DNA from: Granulicatella elegans ATCC 700633
Lineage (GTDB): Bacteria > Bacillota > Bacilli > Lactobacillales > Aerococcaceae
NCBI RefSeq assembly: GCF_000162475.2
Contig: NZ_KI391971.1
Coordinates: 158,057-222,056 of the forward strand
Length of the DNA: 64,000 nucleotides
Direction: 5' to 3'
Part shown: one piece after another, positions 1 to 8,332 of the stretch
Numbering within the stretch: the first letter of the stretch is position 1
Layout: each line of letters opens with the position of its first letter
Notes under the pieces: generated by a model
Told to the model about the DNA's origin: nothing
What the model saw: only the letters and a program-made list of their open reading frames with translations
Databases searched by the model: none
Made by a program: the position numbers and the translations under genes

Positions 1-1
1 A

Positions 2-628
2 AGAAAAATTTATTTATTAGATGTCATTTTGACTTTTTTACCTATATTACTTGCTTTATGCGTTGTTTGGTATGCACCTGAGACAATCGTTTCTCGTTTT
101 GACTTAGAAGGCAATATTGTCGCAACAGCTTCCCGTTGGACGATTCTAATATTACCAATTTTCATTTTATTATTATCTGGCTTGATCAAATGGATTGATT
201 ATAAAGAATTAGTCGGAAGTCATAACAAGGAAATTAGCCGTTATATTTTCAGAGTAACATTACTATTGTTTAACGCTATCGCCTTTTTCCAATTTTTCTT
301 AATTTTAACAGGGTATAGTATGGTATCCCAAATGGGACGTTTGATGGCATTTCTTATAGGGTTATTTATGATATTCGTTGGAAATGTTAGTCCTAAAATT
401 AAAGAAACGAACAAGCACTTTGGATTCCGTGTGCCTTGGATTATGAATAATGATGAAGCTTTTCGTAAAACACAACGATTCTTCGGATTTGCGAGTATGA
501 TTTGTGGAATTATCTTTATTTTAATTTCATTATTTGTGGCGAATCAATTAGCAATGATTCTTGTAAGTAGCGTTTTATTGCTAACGATTGGGATTACTAT
601 AGTGTATTCATATAAAATTAGCAAATAA
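2..628 (+). CDS. SdpI-family membrane protein (5' end outside window)
   Basis: Multi-spanning membrane protein of the SdpI/DUF1648 type, a family that includes the immunity protein against the SdpC toxin of Bacillus. The open frame continues to the left edge, so the first residues and the start codon lie outside; the TTG at 29 is probably internal. A DUF1648-like N-terminal part (helix, then PETIVSRFDLEGN) is followed by helices near residues 45-60, 80-105 and 110-125. The typical SdpI stretch NKHFGFRVPWIMNNDEAFRKTQ and two more C-terminal helices follow. It stands just upstream of a MacB-type ABC protein, 105 bases away. Family assignment is fairly sure; an immunity role is only inferred. 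Confidence 0.75.
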   Translation, partial: RKIYLLDVILTFLPILLALCVVWYAPETIVSRFDLEGNIVATASRWTILILPIFILLLSGLIKWIDYKELVGSHNKEISRYIFRVTLLLFNAIAFFQFFLILTGYSMVSQMGRLMAFLIGLFMIFVGNVSPKIKETNKHFGFRVPWIMNNDEAFRKTQRFFGFASMICGIIFILISLFVANQLAMILVSSVLLLTIGITIVYSYKISK

Positions 629-733
629 ATGATGAATGACTTTTCTAGGTAATAATTTTAGGCAATATTCTCTATCGTTACGAAGAAAAATTATGTTATT
701 AGACTTAATAAAAAACTAAAAGGAAGTTAGACA

Positions 734-3259
734 ATGTTACAGTTACAACATATTTCAAAAATATATAAAACTGGAAATCAAGAATTTCACGCGTTGAAAG
801 ATATCTCGATCCGTTTCCGTGAAAATGAGTTCGTCTCAATTCTCGGACAATCGGGTTCAGGGAAAACCACCCTATTAAATATTATCGGCGGACTCGACCA
901 ATACACATCGGGTGATTTACTTATCCAAGGAAAATCAACAAAACAATTTAAAGACCGAGATTGGGATAGCTACAGAAACCACACAATTGGTTTCGTCTTC
1001 CAATCCTATAATCTTATCGGCCACCAAACGGCACTCTCAAACGTCGAGATTGCGATGACGCTCTCTGGTGTTTCTAAAGCAGAACGTAAGAAATGTGCCA
1101 TCGAAGCGCTAGAACGAGTTGGATTGAAAGATCATTTATATAAGAAACCAAACCAAATGTCTGGGGGACAAATGCAACGAATCGCGATTGCACGTGCCCT
1201 TGTCAATAATCCAAAAGTCGTTTTAGCCGATGAACCGACTGGAGCGCTTGATTCTGAGACTTCACTTCAAATCATGGAGTTGTTAAAAGACATCGCCAAG
1301 GAACGTCTCGTTATCATGGTGACGCATAACCCAGAGTTGGCACAGGCGTACTCTACTCGTATCGTACAAGTATTAGATGGAAACATCTTAAGCGACTCGA
1401 ATCCATACGAATCAACCGAAGAAACCAAACAAGGCGATATTCAGTTCATGAAGACGAAGATGAGCTTTATGACAGCTCTAGCTCTCTCGTTTAATAACCT
1501 ATTGACGAAGAAGGGCCGTACCTTCCTGACTGCCTTTGCCGGTTCTATTGGGATTATCGGGATTGCCCTTATTCTGGCCCTTTCGAACGGTGTGAGCAAC
1601 TACGTGAAGAAAGTGCAAGAAGACACCCTCGTTTCTCTTCCTCTGACGATTAGAGAACAGAACCACAGTAATTTGCTTGCAACCTCTCCGGATTTGAGTG
1701 ATAAACCTTATAAAGACAATAACGAACTCGGAGTCAATACGGTGTTGACGAATTTATTGAAAAAACAAATTGGGAAAAACGACCTCGCGCCTTTCAAGAC
1801 TTACTTGGATGAACACGCATCCGAAGTCGCAACCCATACCAAAGACATTCGTTACCAATACAATTTACAACCGTACATTTACGCTAGTGATACATCGAGC
1901 GGTCCAAAGAGCATTCTTCCGTCAAACTTATCGGAAGAAATCGACACGTCGAACCAAACGATTAAAGGTTACTTGCAAAATATTGACTACTGGAGCCAAC
2001 TTTCAAGCGACGAGGAGATGCTTAATACGCAATATGACGTGCTAGAAGGTCGACTTCCAAATGATAAATCTGAAATCGTCCTTATAGTGGATGAAGATAA
2101 TCAAATTAGCGACTTGCTCCTTTATAGCTTACGCATTAAAGACCCTAGCGAATTAAACGATGTGAAGAAACTCGATGAACTTAAATCACAAATATATCAA
2201 TATAGTGATTTCATCGGAAAAACATTCAAAGCCGTTGTGAACACGAACAGATTCGCCAAAGAAAATAACCAATGGATGAATAAAATTAACGACGAAGCCT
2301 ATATGAAGACGCAAATCGAGAATGGGCTCAATCTTACAATTGTCGGCGTTCTTCGTCAAAAAGAAGGCACCAGTTCTGGTGTGAACACTCCTTCTGGTGT
2401 TGTGGCTTATACAAGCGCTCTTATCGATTATACTTCTGAGCAAATTCAAAATAGTGACATCGTAAAAGAGCAAGAAGTCAACCCAAACATCAATGTATTT
2501 ACTGGAAAAGAATTTGCCAAAGATCCAAAACCATTCAATTCAGCTAATTTAACCGAAGAAGAAAAAATCCAGTTGGTAAAATTGACGCCTGAACAACAAG
2601 CGCAATATATCCAACAATACAACGAAAACTCAGCTGCTACTTACGAGGAAAACTTAGCGAAATTGGGTGTTATCGACAAATCCAAACCGGCTGCTATCGA
2701 GTTCTACACATCTTCGTTCCAACAAAAACAAGAGTTAAAGGACTTCATCAACGCCTATAACACGGCGAAAAAAGACGCCGGCGAAGACGACAAAGTGCTC
2801 GCCTACTCCGACGATATTCAAACCATCATGTCTTCGATTACGACAATGGTGGGTGTGATTACAACCGTACTTGTTGGCTTCGTGGCTATCTCGCTTATTG
2901 TATCATCGATTATGATTGCGATTATCACGTACATCTCGGTTCTCGAACGTACAAAAGAAATTGGAATTCTACGTGCAATGGGGGCTTCGAAGAAAGACAT
3001 CCGTCGCATCTTCACGGCCGAAACCGTCATCGAAGGATTTATTTCCGGGCTACTCGGTATCGGAATTACAGTACTTGCTGTTTTCCCAATTAATGCGATT
3101 GTTGAGAAAATAGCAAAAGTTAAGAATGTGGCACAATTACCGTTGTCTGCAGCACTTATCCTTATCGGTATCTCAATTATCCTTACCATGTTAGCTGGTC
3201 TTATCCCTTCACGTATCGCCGCGAAGAAAGATCCAGTTGAATCATTACGAAGTGAATAA
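734..3259 (+). CDS. MacB-type ABC transporter, fused ATPase and FtsX-like permease
   Basis: An 841-residue fusion of an ABC ATPase (about 1-225) and a permease. Walker [10 protein letters not shown] is at 38-46, the signature MSGGQMQR follows, then Walker [12 protein letters not shown] and the H-loop in VTHNP. One helix near 262-284 leads into an extracellular domain of about 450 residues, then three C-terminal helices of the FtsX fold, with the hallmark [20 protein letters not shown]. This 4-helix MacB layout belongs to mechanotransmission-type proteins that move peptides, lipids or antibiotics at the outer membrane face; the substrate cannot be read from sequence. AGGAAG precedes the ATG. 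Its codons end in C or G far more often than in neighbouring genes, which suggests transfer. A terminator lies about 110 bases downstream. Confidence 0.88.
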   Translation: MLQLQHISKIYKTGNQEFHALKDISIRFRENEFVSILGQSGSGKTTLLNIIGGLDQYTSGDLLIQGKSTKQFKDRDWDSYRNHTIGFVFQSYNLIGHQTALSNVEIAMTLSGVSKAERKKCAIEALERVGLKDHLYKKPNQMSGGQMQRIAIARALVNNPKVVLADEPTGALDSETSLQIMELLKDIAKERLVIMVTHNPELAQAYSTRIVQVLDGNILSDSNPYESTEETKQGDIQFMKTKMSFMTALALSFNNLLTKKGRTFLTAFAGSIGIIGIALILALSNGVSNYVKKVQEDTLVSLPLTIREQNHSNLLATSPDLSDKPYKDNNELGVNTVLTNLLKKQIGKNDLAPFKTYLDEHASEVATHTKDIRYQYNLQPYIYASDTSSGPKSILPSNLSEEIDTSNQTIKGYLQNIDYWSQLSSDEEMLNTQYDVLEGRLPNDKSEIVLIVDEDNQISDLLLYSLRIKDPSELNDVKKLDELKSQIYQYSDFIGKTFKAVVNTNRFAKENNQWMNKINDEAYMKTQIENGLNLTIVGVLRQKEGTSSGVNTPSGVVAYTSALIDYTSEQIQNSDIVKEQEVNPNINVFTGKEFAKDPKPFNSANLTEEEKIQLVKLTPEQQAQYIQQYNENSAATYEENLAKLGVIDKSKPAAIEFYTSSFQQKQELKDFINAYNTAKKDAGEDDKVLAYSDDIQTIMSSITTMVGVITTVLVGFVAISLIVSSIMIAIITYISVLERTKEIGILRAMGASKKDIRRIFTAETVIEGFISGLLGIGITVLAVFPINAIVEKIAKVKNVAQLPLSAALILIGISIILTMLAGLIPSRIAAKKDPVESLRSE

Positions 3260-3368
3260 TATCTATACTCCAAATTTATTATTATAATTCGTTTAGTTCT
3301 CGAAATAAAAACGTAATAGAAACACCTCAAAGGATAATTAGTTAACTCTAATTTTTAGGTTATTTGAC

Positions 3369-3406
3369 AAATCCTGTTGGTGAGAAATCACCGACAGGAT
3401 TTTTTA
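3369..3406 (+). terminator. rho-independent terminator after the MacB-type gene
   Basis: The arms AATCCTGT.GGTGA and TCACC.ACAGGATT close on a GAAA loop and run into a T tract. Confidence 0.85.
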
Positions 3407-3473
3407 TATGCAAAAAAGAGAAATCCAGATTATGATTAAGTCGACCAAAACCAATCAAAGGAGGATTTCTTTC

Positions 3474-3548
3474 ATGGATTATTGTATATAAAAATTACTA
3501 AGATTAACAGAAGAAAATTTTATTACGGATGAAAAGAGTAAAGGGACA
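3474..3548 (+). pseudogene. possible 5' remnant of an ISL3-like transposase gene
   Basis: After a good ribosome binding site (AAAGGAGG) an ATG opens MDYCI, then a TAA stop, then KLLRLTEENFITDEKSKGT in the same frame. The opening MDxCIKxLLxLTxEN resembles the N-terminus of ISL3-family transposases as I recall them. The reading is cut off exactly where repeat copy A begins. Only 25 codons remain, so the identification is tentative. Confidence 0.35.
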
Positions 3549-3723
3549 AAAAAATAAAAACAGAAAAAATCGGAGCGCTGTAGCTTTGGTACTATAAGCC
3601 ACAAGGGCTTATAGTACGGGAAAAATTGAGACCTTAGGCTCAATTTTTAGCCATGAGATTCGCAAAGCGAAGCTGCTGGCGTCCCTAGCTACTAAAGCGT
3701 AGACTTTTTCTGTTTTTATTTTT
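3548..3723 (+). repeat. folded intergenic repeat, copy A (about 176 bp)
   Basis: Ends are a perfect 19-bp inverted repeat, AAAAATAAAAACAGAAAAA at the left. A second arm pair GTAGCT/AGCTAC lies inside. Three hairpins follow: GTACTATAAGCC/GGCTTATAGTAC, AAAAATTGAG/CTCAATTTTT with loop ACCTTAGG, and TTCGC/GCGAA. The linker TTTTAGCCATGAGA lies between hairpins 2 and 3, and GCTGCTGGCG after hairpin 3. Copies B (inverted) and C near 24.1 and 24.7 kb share the plan. It fills the gap between two convergent genes and could also terminate transcription from both sides. Confidence 0.88.
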
Positions 3724-3733
3724 GTTTCGAGGT

Positions 3734-4372
3734 TTAGTAGTCATTCAAATCTTCCACTTCAGCAATTGAGAAGTCTTTTTTCTCTAGCGCTGAAATAATT
3801 TGATTCAATGTTTCGTTTGGAACTCCCGCTGGAAGCGTAATTAACAGACGACGAAGCGAACGATCTTTTTCAGTATCTAATGTCATCACATTGGCAATAG
3901 AAGCATATTGATTAATAATTTTAGAAATTTGAGCTAACGATCCCTTTTCCCCACCAGAAATAATCGTTAAAACATAAGAACCATTATTCACACTCCAAGA
4001 TTCTTGAAGCATATTTAATAAACTACTATGCGTTAAAATACCATAAAAACGTTGAGAATCATCTAATACAGCAATATAAGGTAATTCTTTAATTGTAAAG
4101 AACACTTTGAAGAACGAACTTGTAATATTGATAAATTTCGTAGTGTTTTTAATTAAATGAGTAACCGGTAAGCTCATATCGCCCCCATTTGCTTTATGAC
4201 GATAGATGTGCATTTTATAAATATTTCCACGGAAGAAAGTTTCTGTTTCATCTAAAACTGGAACGCAACGATATCCAGAGTTTTCTAAAATAACAATCGC
4301 TTCTTCAAGAGTACAAGATTCTTTAACAACCGTTAAACTCTTTTTAGGAATAACAAGTGATTTTAATAGCAT
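3734..4372 (-). CDS. CBS-pair/ACT protein, probable cyclic di-AMP receptor (CbpA-like)
   Basis: A soluble protein of about 212 residues with two CBS motifs (about 10-60 and 75-130), then an ACT-like domain (about 135-205: YVLTIISGGEKGSLAQISKIINQYASI). This CBS-CBS-ACT order matches the c-di-AMP-binding protein CbpA of Listeria and relatives. The same window encodes the cyclase CdaA, which fits a signalling role, but ligand binding is inferred. Two ATGs are available: the first (4378) has GAAAGGGG only one base away, whereas the second (4372) sits 7 bases downstream, so the shorter start MLLKSLV is chosen. Its stop codon lies ten bases from repeat copy A, which may serve as its terminator. Confidence 0.75.
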   Translation of the reverse strand: MLLKSLVIPKKSLTVVKESCTLEEAIVILENSGYRCVPVLDETETFFRGNIYKMHIYRHKANGGDMSLPVTHLIKNTTKFINITSSFFKVFFTIKELPYIAVLDDSQRFYGILTHSSLLNMLQESWSVNNGSYVLTIISGGEKGSLAQISKIINQYASIANVMTLDTEKDRSLRRLLITLPAGVPNETLNQIISALEKKDFSIAEVEDLNDY

Positions 4373-4516
4373 AGACATGCCCCTTTCTTGAAATCAATTT
4401 TCGTGTTTTGTAAAATATAGACACGTTTTCATTATTGATAATACCACTTTTTGATTAAAAAGTAACGAGAAATTTATTAAAATAGGGGGCAAAAATCTCT
4501 ATATAATGGACATATC

Positions 4517-4545
4517 TTGCATTTTCACACAAAAGTGAGTATGAT
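4517..4545 (+). promoter_or_regulatory. sigma-A promoter for the CNNM/CorC gene
   Basis: TTGCAT, a 17-base spacer and TATGAT; the AAAGGGG ribosome binding site and ATG follow about 45 bases later. Confidence 0.6.
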
Positions 4546-4590
4546 ATTTGTATATTTTTAAAAAATTAACAAAGTAAAGGGGATAACTGA

Positions 4591-5955
4591 ATGATGACAG
4601 CAGATTCTGATGGGAGTTCGCTGGGAATCCAGATTTTAATTATTGTACTATTAACTGCGATAAATGCATTTTTTGCAGCAGCGGAGATTGCCTTTGTATC
4701 GATCAATCAAGGAAAGATGAGTCAAAAAGCGAGTGAAGGAGATAAGAAGGCGCAACGAGTAATGCGTTTATTAGAAAATTCGGATGAATTTTTAGCAACA
4801 ATTCAAGTAGCGATTACGTTAGCCGGATTCTTCTCAAGTGCTTCTGCAGCAACAAGTTTTGCTTCACGTATTCAACCATTATTGGAGAATGTACCGGGTG
4901 CAGAAACATTAGCAATTTTGATTGTGACTGTAATCTTATCTTATTTAACATTAGTGTTTGGGGAATTGTATCCAAAACAAGTTGCCTTACAATTGGCGGA
5001 ACCGATTGCCTTACATACGGCAGGAATTATTTTATTTGTTAAAAAAGTTTCCAAACCATTTGTATGGATTTTAACCGTTTCAACTGGCTTATTAAAAGGA
5101 ATGACACCTATTGAATTTAATAATGAACAAGAAAAATTAACGCGTAGTGAAATGAATTTTCTTTTAACGAATAGTCGTAATGATGGAGCAATTGATAAAG
5201 AAGAATTTACAATGCTTCAAGGAGTTTTATCTCTTGATTCAAAACTAGCTAGAGAAGTGATGGTGCCAAGAACAGACACATTAATGCTTGATGTGGAAGA
5301 TGATTTAGCAGAAAATATTGAAATCATTTTAAGTAGTTCTTATTCACGTTTCCCAATTTATGAAGAAGATAAAGATAATGTCATTGGAGTTTTACACTCT
5401 AAAGACGTTTTAAGAGCGGCAAAAGAACAAGGCTTCGATCAAATCCAATTAATGGATTTAGCGCATCAGCCATTATTTGTTCCGTCAACGATTTTCGTAG
5501 ATGATTTATTAGTCGAATTTAGAAAAACACGTCAACATATGGCGATTTTAAAAGATGAATACGGTGGAGTCGAAGGTGTCGTGACATTGGAAGACTTAAT
5601 CGAAGAAATTGTCGGTGAAATTGAAGATGAGTATGATGTGGAAGAAATGAGTTACCGTGAAATTGATGAGAAGAATTTCTTAATTGATGCGGGAATGACA
5701 TTAGAAAAATTCAATCAAATTTTCCAAACAACGATTGATTCAGATGAAGTGGACACAATGGCGGGAATTATTTTAGAAGACTTAGGATATTTCCCAGAAG
5801 ACGACGAAGTGGTAGAAGTTCGTCAAGAAAATGTCTTATTAAAACCAACATTAGTAGAAAATGGAAGAATTCGTCGTATTCATGTTCACTTACTAACTCC
5901 AGAAGAAGTAGAAGCGTACGAACAAGAAGAAAACGAAGAAGAAACAGAAGAATAA
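4591..5955 (+). CDS. CNNM/CorC (HlyC) family membrane protein with CBS pair
   Basis: A 454-residue protein. The N-terminal DUF21/CNNM membrane domain (about 10-190, three or four helices, containing NAFFAAAEIAFVSINQGK and VFGELYPKQVALQ) is followed by a CBS pair (about 215-335, REVMVPRTD and DEYGGVEGVVTLEDLIEEIVGEI) and a C-terminal CorC_HlyC domain (about 350-435). The family exports Mg2+ or protects against it; the older name is hemolysin. The tail is very acidic. AAAGGGG lies 8 bases before the ATG. It is monocistronic: a promoter precedes it and a hairpin terminator follows. Confidence 0.88.
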   Translation: MMTADSDGSSLGIQILIIVLLTAINAFFAAAEIAFVSINQGKMSQKASEGDKKAQRVMRLLENSDEFLATIQVAITLAGFFSSASAATSFASRIQPLLENVPGAETLAILIVTVILSYLTLVFGELYPKQVALQLAEPIALHTAGIILFVKKVSKPFVWILTVSTGLLKGMTPIEFNNEQEKLTRSEMNFLLTNSRNDGAIDKEEFTMLQGVLSLDSKLAREVMVPRTDTLMLDVEDDLAENIEIILSSSYSRFPIYEEDKDNVIGVLHSKDVLRAAKEQGFDQIQLMDLAHQPLFVPSTIFVDDLLVEFRKTRQHMAILKDEYGGVEGVVTLEDLIEEIVGEIEDEYDVEEMSYREIDEKNFLIDAGMTLEKFNQIFQTTIDSDEVDTMAGIILEDLGYFPEDDEVVEVRQENVLLKPTLVENGRIRRIHVHLLTPEEVEAYEQEENEEETEE

Positions 5956-5963
5956 TATATCGT

Positions 5964-5996
5964 AACTATCGGGTCAACGGGCTCGGTAGTTTTTTG
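5964..5996 (+). terminator. terminator after the CNNM gene
   Basis: AACTATCG and CGGTAGTT pair around GGTCAACGGGCT and run into TTTTTT. A near-identical hairpin occurs at 7194, on the other side of the fic gene. Confidence 0.8.
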
Positions 5997-6008
5997 TATT
6001 TGATAGAC

Positions 6009-6119
6009 GCTAATCTCGCCAGTTTCAATTTTTATACGCCAAAACGTCAAAAATGGCGTAGATTAATCTCGCCATTTATAGTTTTTCTACGCCAAATATG
6101 ATATAATGGCGTAGAAAAA
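6009..6119 (+). promoter_or_regulatory. tandem 53-bp operator and promoter of the fic gene
   Basis: Two direct repeats with a period of 53 bases (6009-6061 and 6062-6114). Each carries the palindrome TACGCCA-N12-TGGCGTA; in the second copy the arms extend to a perfect 13 bp (6082-6094 and 6107-6119). The extended -10 element TGATATAAT (6099-6107) overlaps the second palindrome, so a protein bound there would block RNA polymerase. The Fic protein's own C-terminal winged helix is the obvious candidate repressor (inference). Confidence 0.75.
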
Positions 6120-6134
6120 GATGGAGGTGATATT

Positions 6135-7178
6135 TTGAGACAATTTAATTATTTAAAACTGATGGAACTATCTATACCTGTAAATATTTATCATCATATT
6201 GCTAAAATTCATGAATATAAAGGGAAACAAGAGCTTTATGTAGAAAACTATCCGGATGTACTGGAAAAAATGGTGGATGTTGCTAAAATTCAAAGTACAA
6301 AATCTTCTAATGCGATTGAAGGGATTTATACAAATGATGCAAGACTGAAGGAATTGATGAATCAAAAGGCAGAGCCTCAAAATAGAAATGAAGAAGAAAT
6401 TGCAGGATATAGGCATGTGCTTGATCTGATTCATGAAAATTATGATTATATCGAGTTTAATAAAAATGATATTTTAACACTGCATAATCAGTTGTATTCT
6501 TATTCTTTCGTGAATCATAACGGGAAGTTTAAGAAATTAGATAATAGTATTATAGAAGTAGATGCTTTTGGAAATCAAAAAGTTCGATTTCAATCAGTTA
6601 GTAGTTTTGAAACAGAAATGTATGTTGATGAAATGGTGGTGGCTTATAACGAAGCGATAAAGGAAAATGTTCCTCCACTTATTTTAATTCCAGCGCTCAT
6701 TCATGATTTCCTATGTATTCATCCGTTTGATGATGGAAATGGAAGAATGAGTAGAATTTTAACATTATTATTACTCTATAAATTTGGATATTTTGTAGGG
6801 CGGTATATTAGTATAGAAATGCTGATTGAGGAAACAAAAGAGTCTTATTATGAAGAATTACAACATTCAAGTGAAAAATGGCATACTGGAGAAAACGATG
6901 AATTACCATTTATCAAATATATGCTAGGTATTATCTTGAAAGCATATAAAGAATGTGATGACAGATTTAGATTAATAGGAGAAAAACAATTAACATCTCC
7001 TGAAAGAGTATTAACAGTAATTCAAAAATCATTATCGCCACTTTCTAAAAAGGATATTATGATTCTTTGCCCAGATATTTCACAAAGAACAATTGAACGA
7101 GCTCTAAAAGAATTACAAGATTCAGAAAAGATACAACAAGTAGGAAATGGTCGTTCTACAAAATATATGAAACTATAG
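6135..7178 (+). CDS. Fic-domain AMP-transferase with C-terminal winged helix
   Basis: A 347-residue Fic protein. The catalytic motif HPFDDGNGRMSR is complete (about residues 195-206), so AMP transfer to a target hydroxyl is expected. The inhibitory helix is N-terminal: SSNAIEG (about 56-62) matches the (S/T)xxxE(G/N) motif of class II Fic proteins, whose Glu blocks ATP binding. The C-terminus (about 285-345, SPERVLTVIQ, SQRTIERALKELQD) is a winged helix, suited to binding the palindromes upstream. Translation starts at TTG, placed by GGAGGTGA five bases before. No antitoxin partner is adjacent, consistent with an intramolecular inhibitor. Two near-identical terminators flank the gene, which suggests insertion as a cassette. 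Confidence 0.9.
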   Translation: MRQFNYLKLMELSIPVNIYHHIAKIHEYKGKQELYVENYPDVLEKMVDVAKIQSTKSSNAIEGIYTNDARLKELMNQKAEPQNRNEEEIAGYRHVLDLIHENYDYIEFNKNDILTLHNQLYSYSFVNHNGKFKKLDNSIIEVDAFGNQKVRFQSVSSFETEMYVDEMVVAYNEAIKENVPPLILIPALIHDFLCIHPFDDGNGRMSRILTLLLLYKFGYFVGRYISIEMLIEETKESYYEELQHSSEKWHTGENDELPFIKYMLGIILKAYKECDDRFRLIGEKQLTSPERVLTVIQKSLSPLSKKDIMILCPDISQRTIERALKELQDSEKIQQVGNGRSTKYMKL

Positions 7179-7193
7179 ATTTAAACTAAAAGA

Positions 7194-7226
7194 AACTATC
7201 GGGTCAATAGGCTCGATAGTTTTTAT
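7194..7226 (+). terminator. terminator after fic, shared with the peptide gene
   Basis: AACTATCG and CGATAGTT pair around GGTCAATAGGCT, then TTTTTA. Reading the other way it follows directly on the stop of the small peptide gene, so it may work in both directions. Only three stem/loop bases differ from the hairpin at 5964. Confidence 0.78.
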
Positions 7227-7306
7227 TTTAGTGATTGGATAATTTCTGATAAGTTTGGGCGTGGTTTTGGATTTTTTGGTGAATTCTCAATGATTTTTTC
7301 TGTCAT
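7223..7306 (-). CDS. 27-residue peptide divergent from the Rgg regulator
   Basis: A short reading frame starting MTEKIIENSP, with the proline-rich middle KNPKPRPN and ending SEIIQSLK. It has AAAGGAG seven bases before the ATG and a sigma-A promoter immediately upstream. It is hydrophilic and charged, with no signal peptide or double-glycine leader, unlike the hydrophobic SHP pheromones usually found beside Rgg genes. Its position, back-to-back with an Rgg gene and next to an ABC exporter, makes a signalling or exported peptide possible, but the function is unknown and the coding status rests on the promoter, binding site and clean frame. Confidence 0.55.
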   Translation of the reverse strand: MTEKIIENSPKNPKPRPNLSEIIQSLK

Positions 7307-7330
7307 ATTCTTTACTCCTTTTTAAAAATG

Positions 7331-7360
7331 ATTATAATAAAAACTAAATTATTGTGTAAA
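7331..7360 (-). promoter_or_regulatory. promoter of the 27-residue peptide gene
   Basis: On the minus strand TTTACA, an 18-base spacer and a perfect TATAAT. The expected start point lies right at the AAAGGAG site, giving a very short leader. Confidence 0.6.
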
Positions 7361-7394
7361 AAGTAATCTTATAGGATGACTTGGGGGAGAAGTT

Positions 7395-8246
7395 ATGGGA
7401 CATGGAGAATTTATTAAAAAAATTAGAAAAGAAAAACATTTAACTCAAAAAGAGTTAGCGGAAGGTATTTTAAGTAAAAACTTTTTATCGAAGTTTGAAA
7501 GAGGAGAAAGTAAAATAACGAGTGAAATTTTTTTGAATTTGTTGGAACGGTTAAATGTCTCCTTAGATGAATTCGAACAATTAGCGACTTCAAAACATTC
7601 TCAAAAGGAATTTCTACAAAAATTAGACACTTTTAAAAGTCAAAAAGACGTTTATTTATTGGAAAATTTAAAAGCGGAAGAAAAACAATTGTTTCAAGCT
7701 GATAGAAATAGACGACATCTTCATAATCAAATTTTAGTGGAAGCTCATATACAGTATTTACAAGGTAAAAATATTGACGTGAAACAAAAACGAGTGATTC
7801 AATCTTATTTATTTGAAGTAGAAGAGTGGGGAGATTATGAATGGGAGTTATTTGGGAATATTGTTTTTTGTTTATCCACTAAAGAAACACATTTATATAT
7901 AGATTCTATCTTTAGAAAGGCCCGCTTAGGAAAACAGGATACGATGCATAAACGAATGTTATGTCGTATTTTGTTAAATATTTTTTTAGAAGATATTGAA
8001 GCGAATTCATCTGAAGCTAGCCGAGTAGAAAAGTACTTAATAGAGGTATTACAAGATGAAGAATTTTATTATGAGAAAATTCGTTTCAACTATTTGCAAG
8101 GGATTCTTCATATTTATCAAGGTTATGTAGAAAAAGGGGAACAAGAGTGTTTGAAGATGATTGATATTTTTAAAAATTTAAAGGAAGTGAAAAAGGCTTC
8201 TCAATATCAAGAATATTTAGAGTGTGTTTTGTGTGAAATAGAATAA
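7395..8246 (+). CDS. Rgg/GadR/MutR-family transcriptional regulator
   Basis: A 283-residue regulator. An N-terminal helix-turn-helix (about 5-62; FIKKIRKEKHLTQKELAEG, then NFLSKFERGESKITSEIFLNLLERLNVSLDEF) is followed by a helical repeat domain, the usual peptide-binding part of Rgg proteins. GGGGGAGA lies seven bases before the ATG. Rgg proteins answer to short peptides taken up by Opp; here a 27-residue peptide gene is divergent and an ABC exporter lies 86 bases downstream. The 10-base word TATAGGATGA occurs upstream of both this gene and the exporter. The family is clear; the peptide partner is inferred. Confidence 0.85.
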   Translation: MGHGEFIKKIRKEKHLTQKELAEGILSKNFLSKFERGESKITSEIFLNLLERLNVSLDEFEQLATSKHSQKEFLQKLDTFKSQKDVYLLENLKAEEKQLFQADRNRRHLHNQILVEAHIQYLQGKNIDVKQKRVIQSYLFEVEEWGDYEWELFGNIVFCLSTKETHLYIDSIFRKARLGKQDTMHKRMLCRILLNIFLEDIEANSSEASRVEKYLIEVLQDEEFYYEKIRFNYLQGILHIYQGYVEKGEQECLKMIDIFKNLKEVKKASQYQEYLECVLCEIE

Positions 8247-8332
8247 ATCCAACTATAGGATGATTTTTTTCAAAGTGTTTATTGGGAAAGTATACTGTAA
8301 GTAAACATTCGTTTTTTTAAGGGGAGTATGAC

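Noticed and set aside
2818-3330. 170-residue open frame on the minus strand inside the MacB-type gene
   Set aside because: It overlaps the conserved FtsX-like part of the real gene and has no start signal or family likeness.
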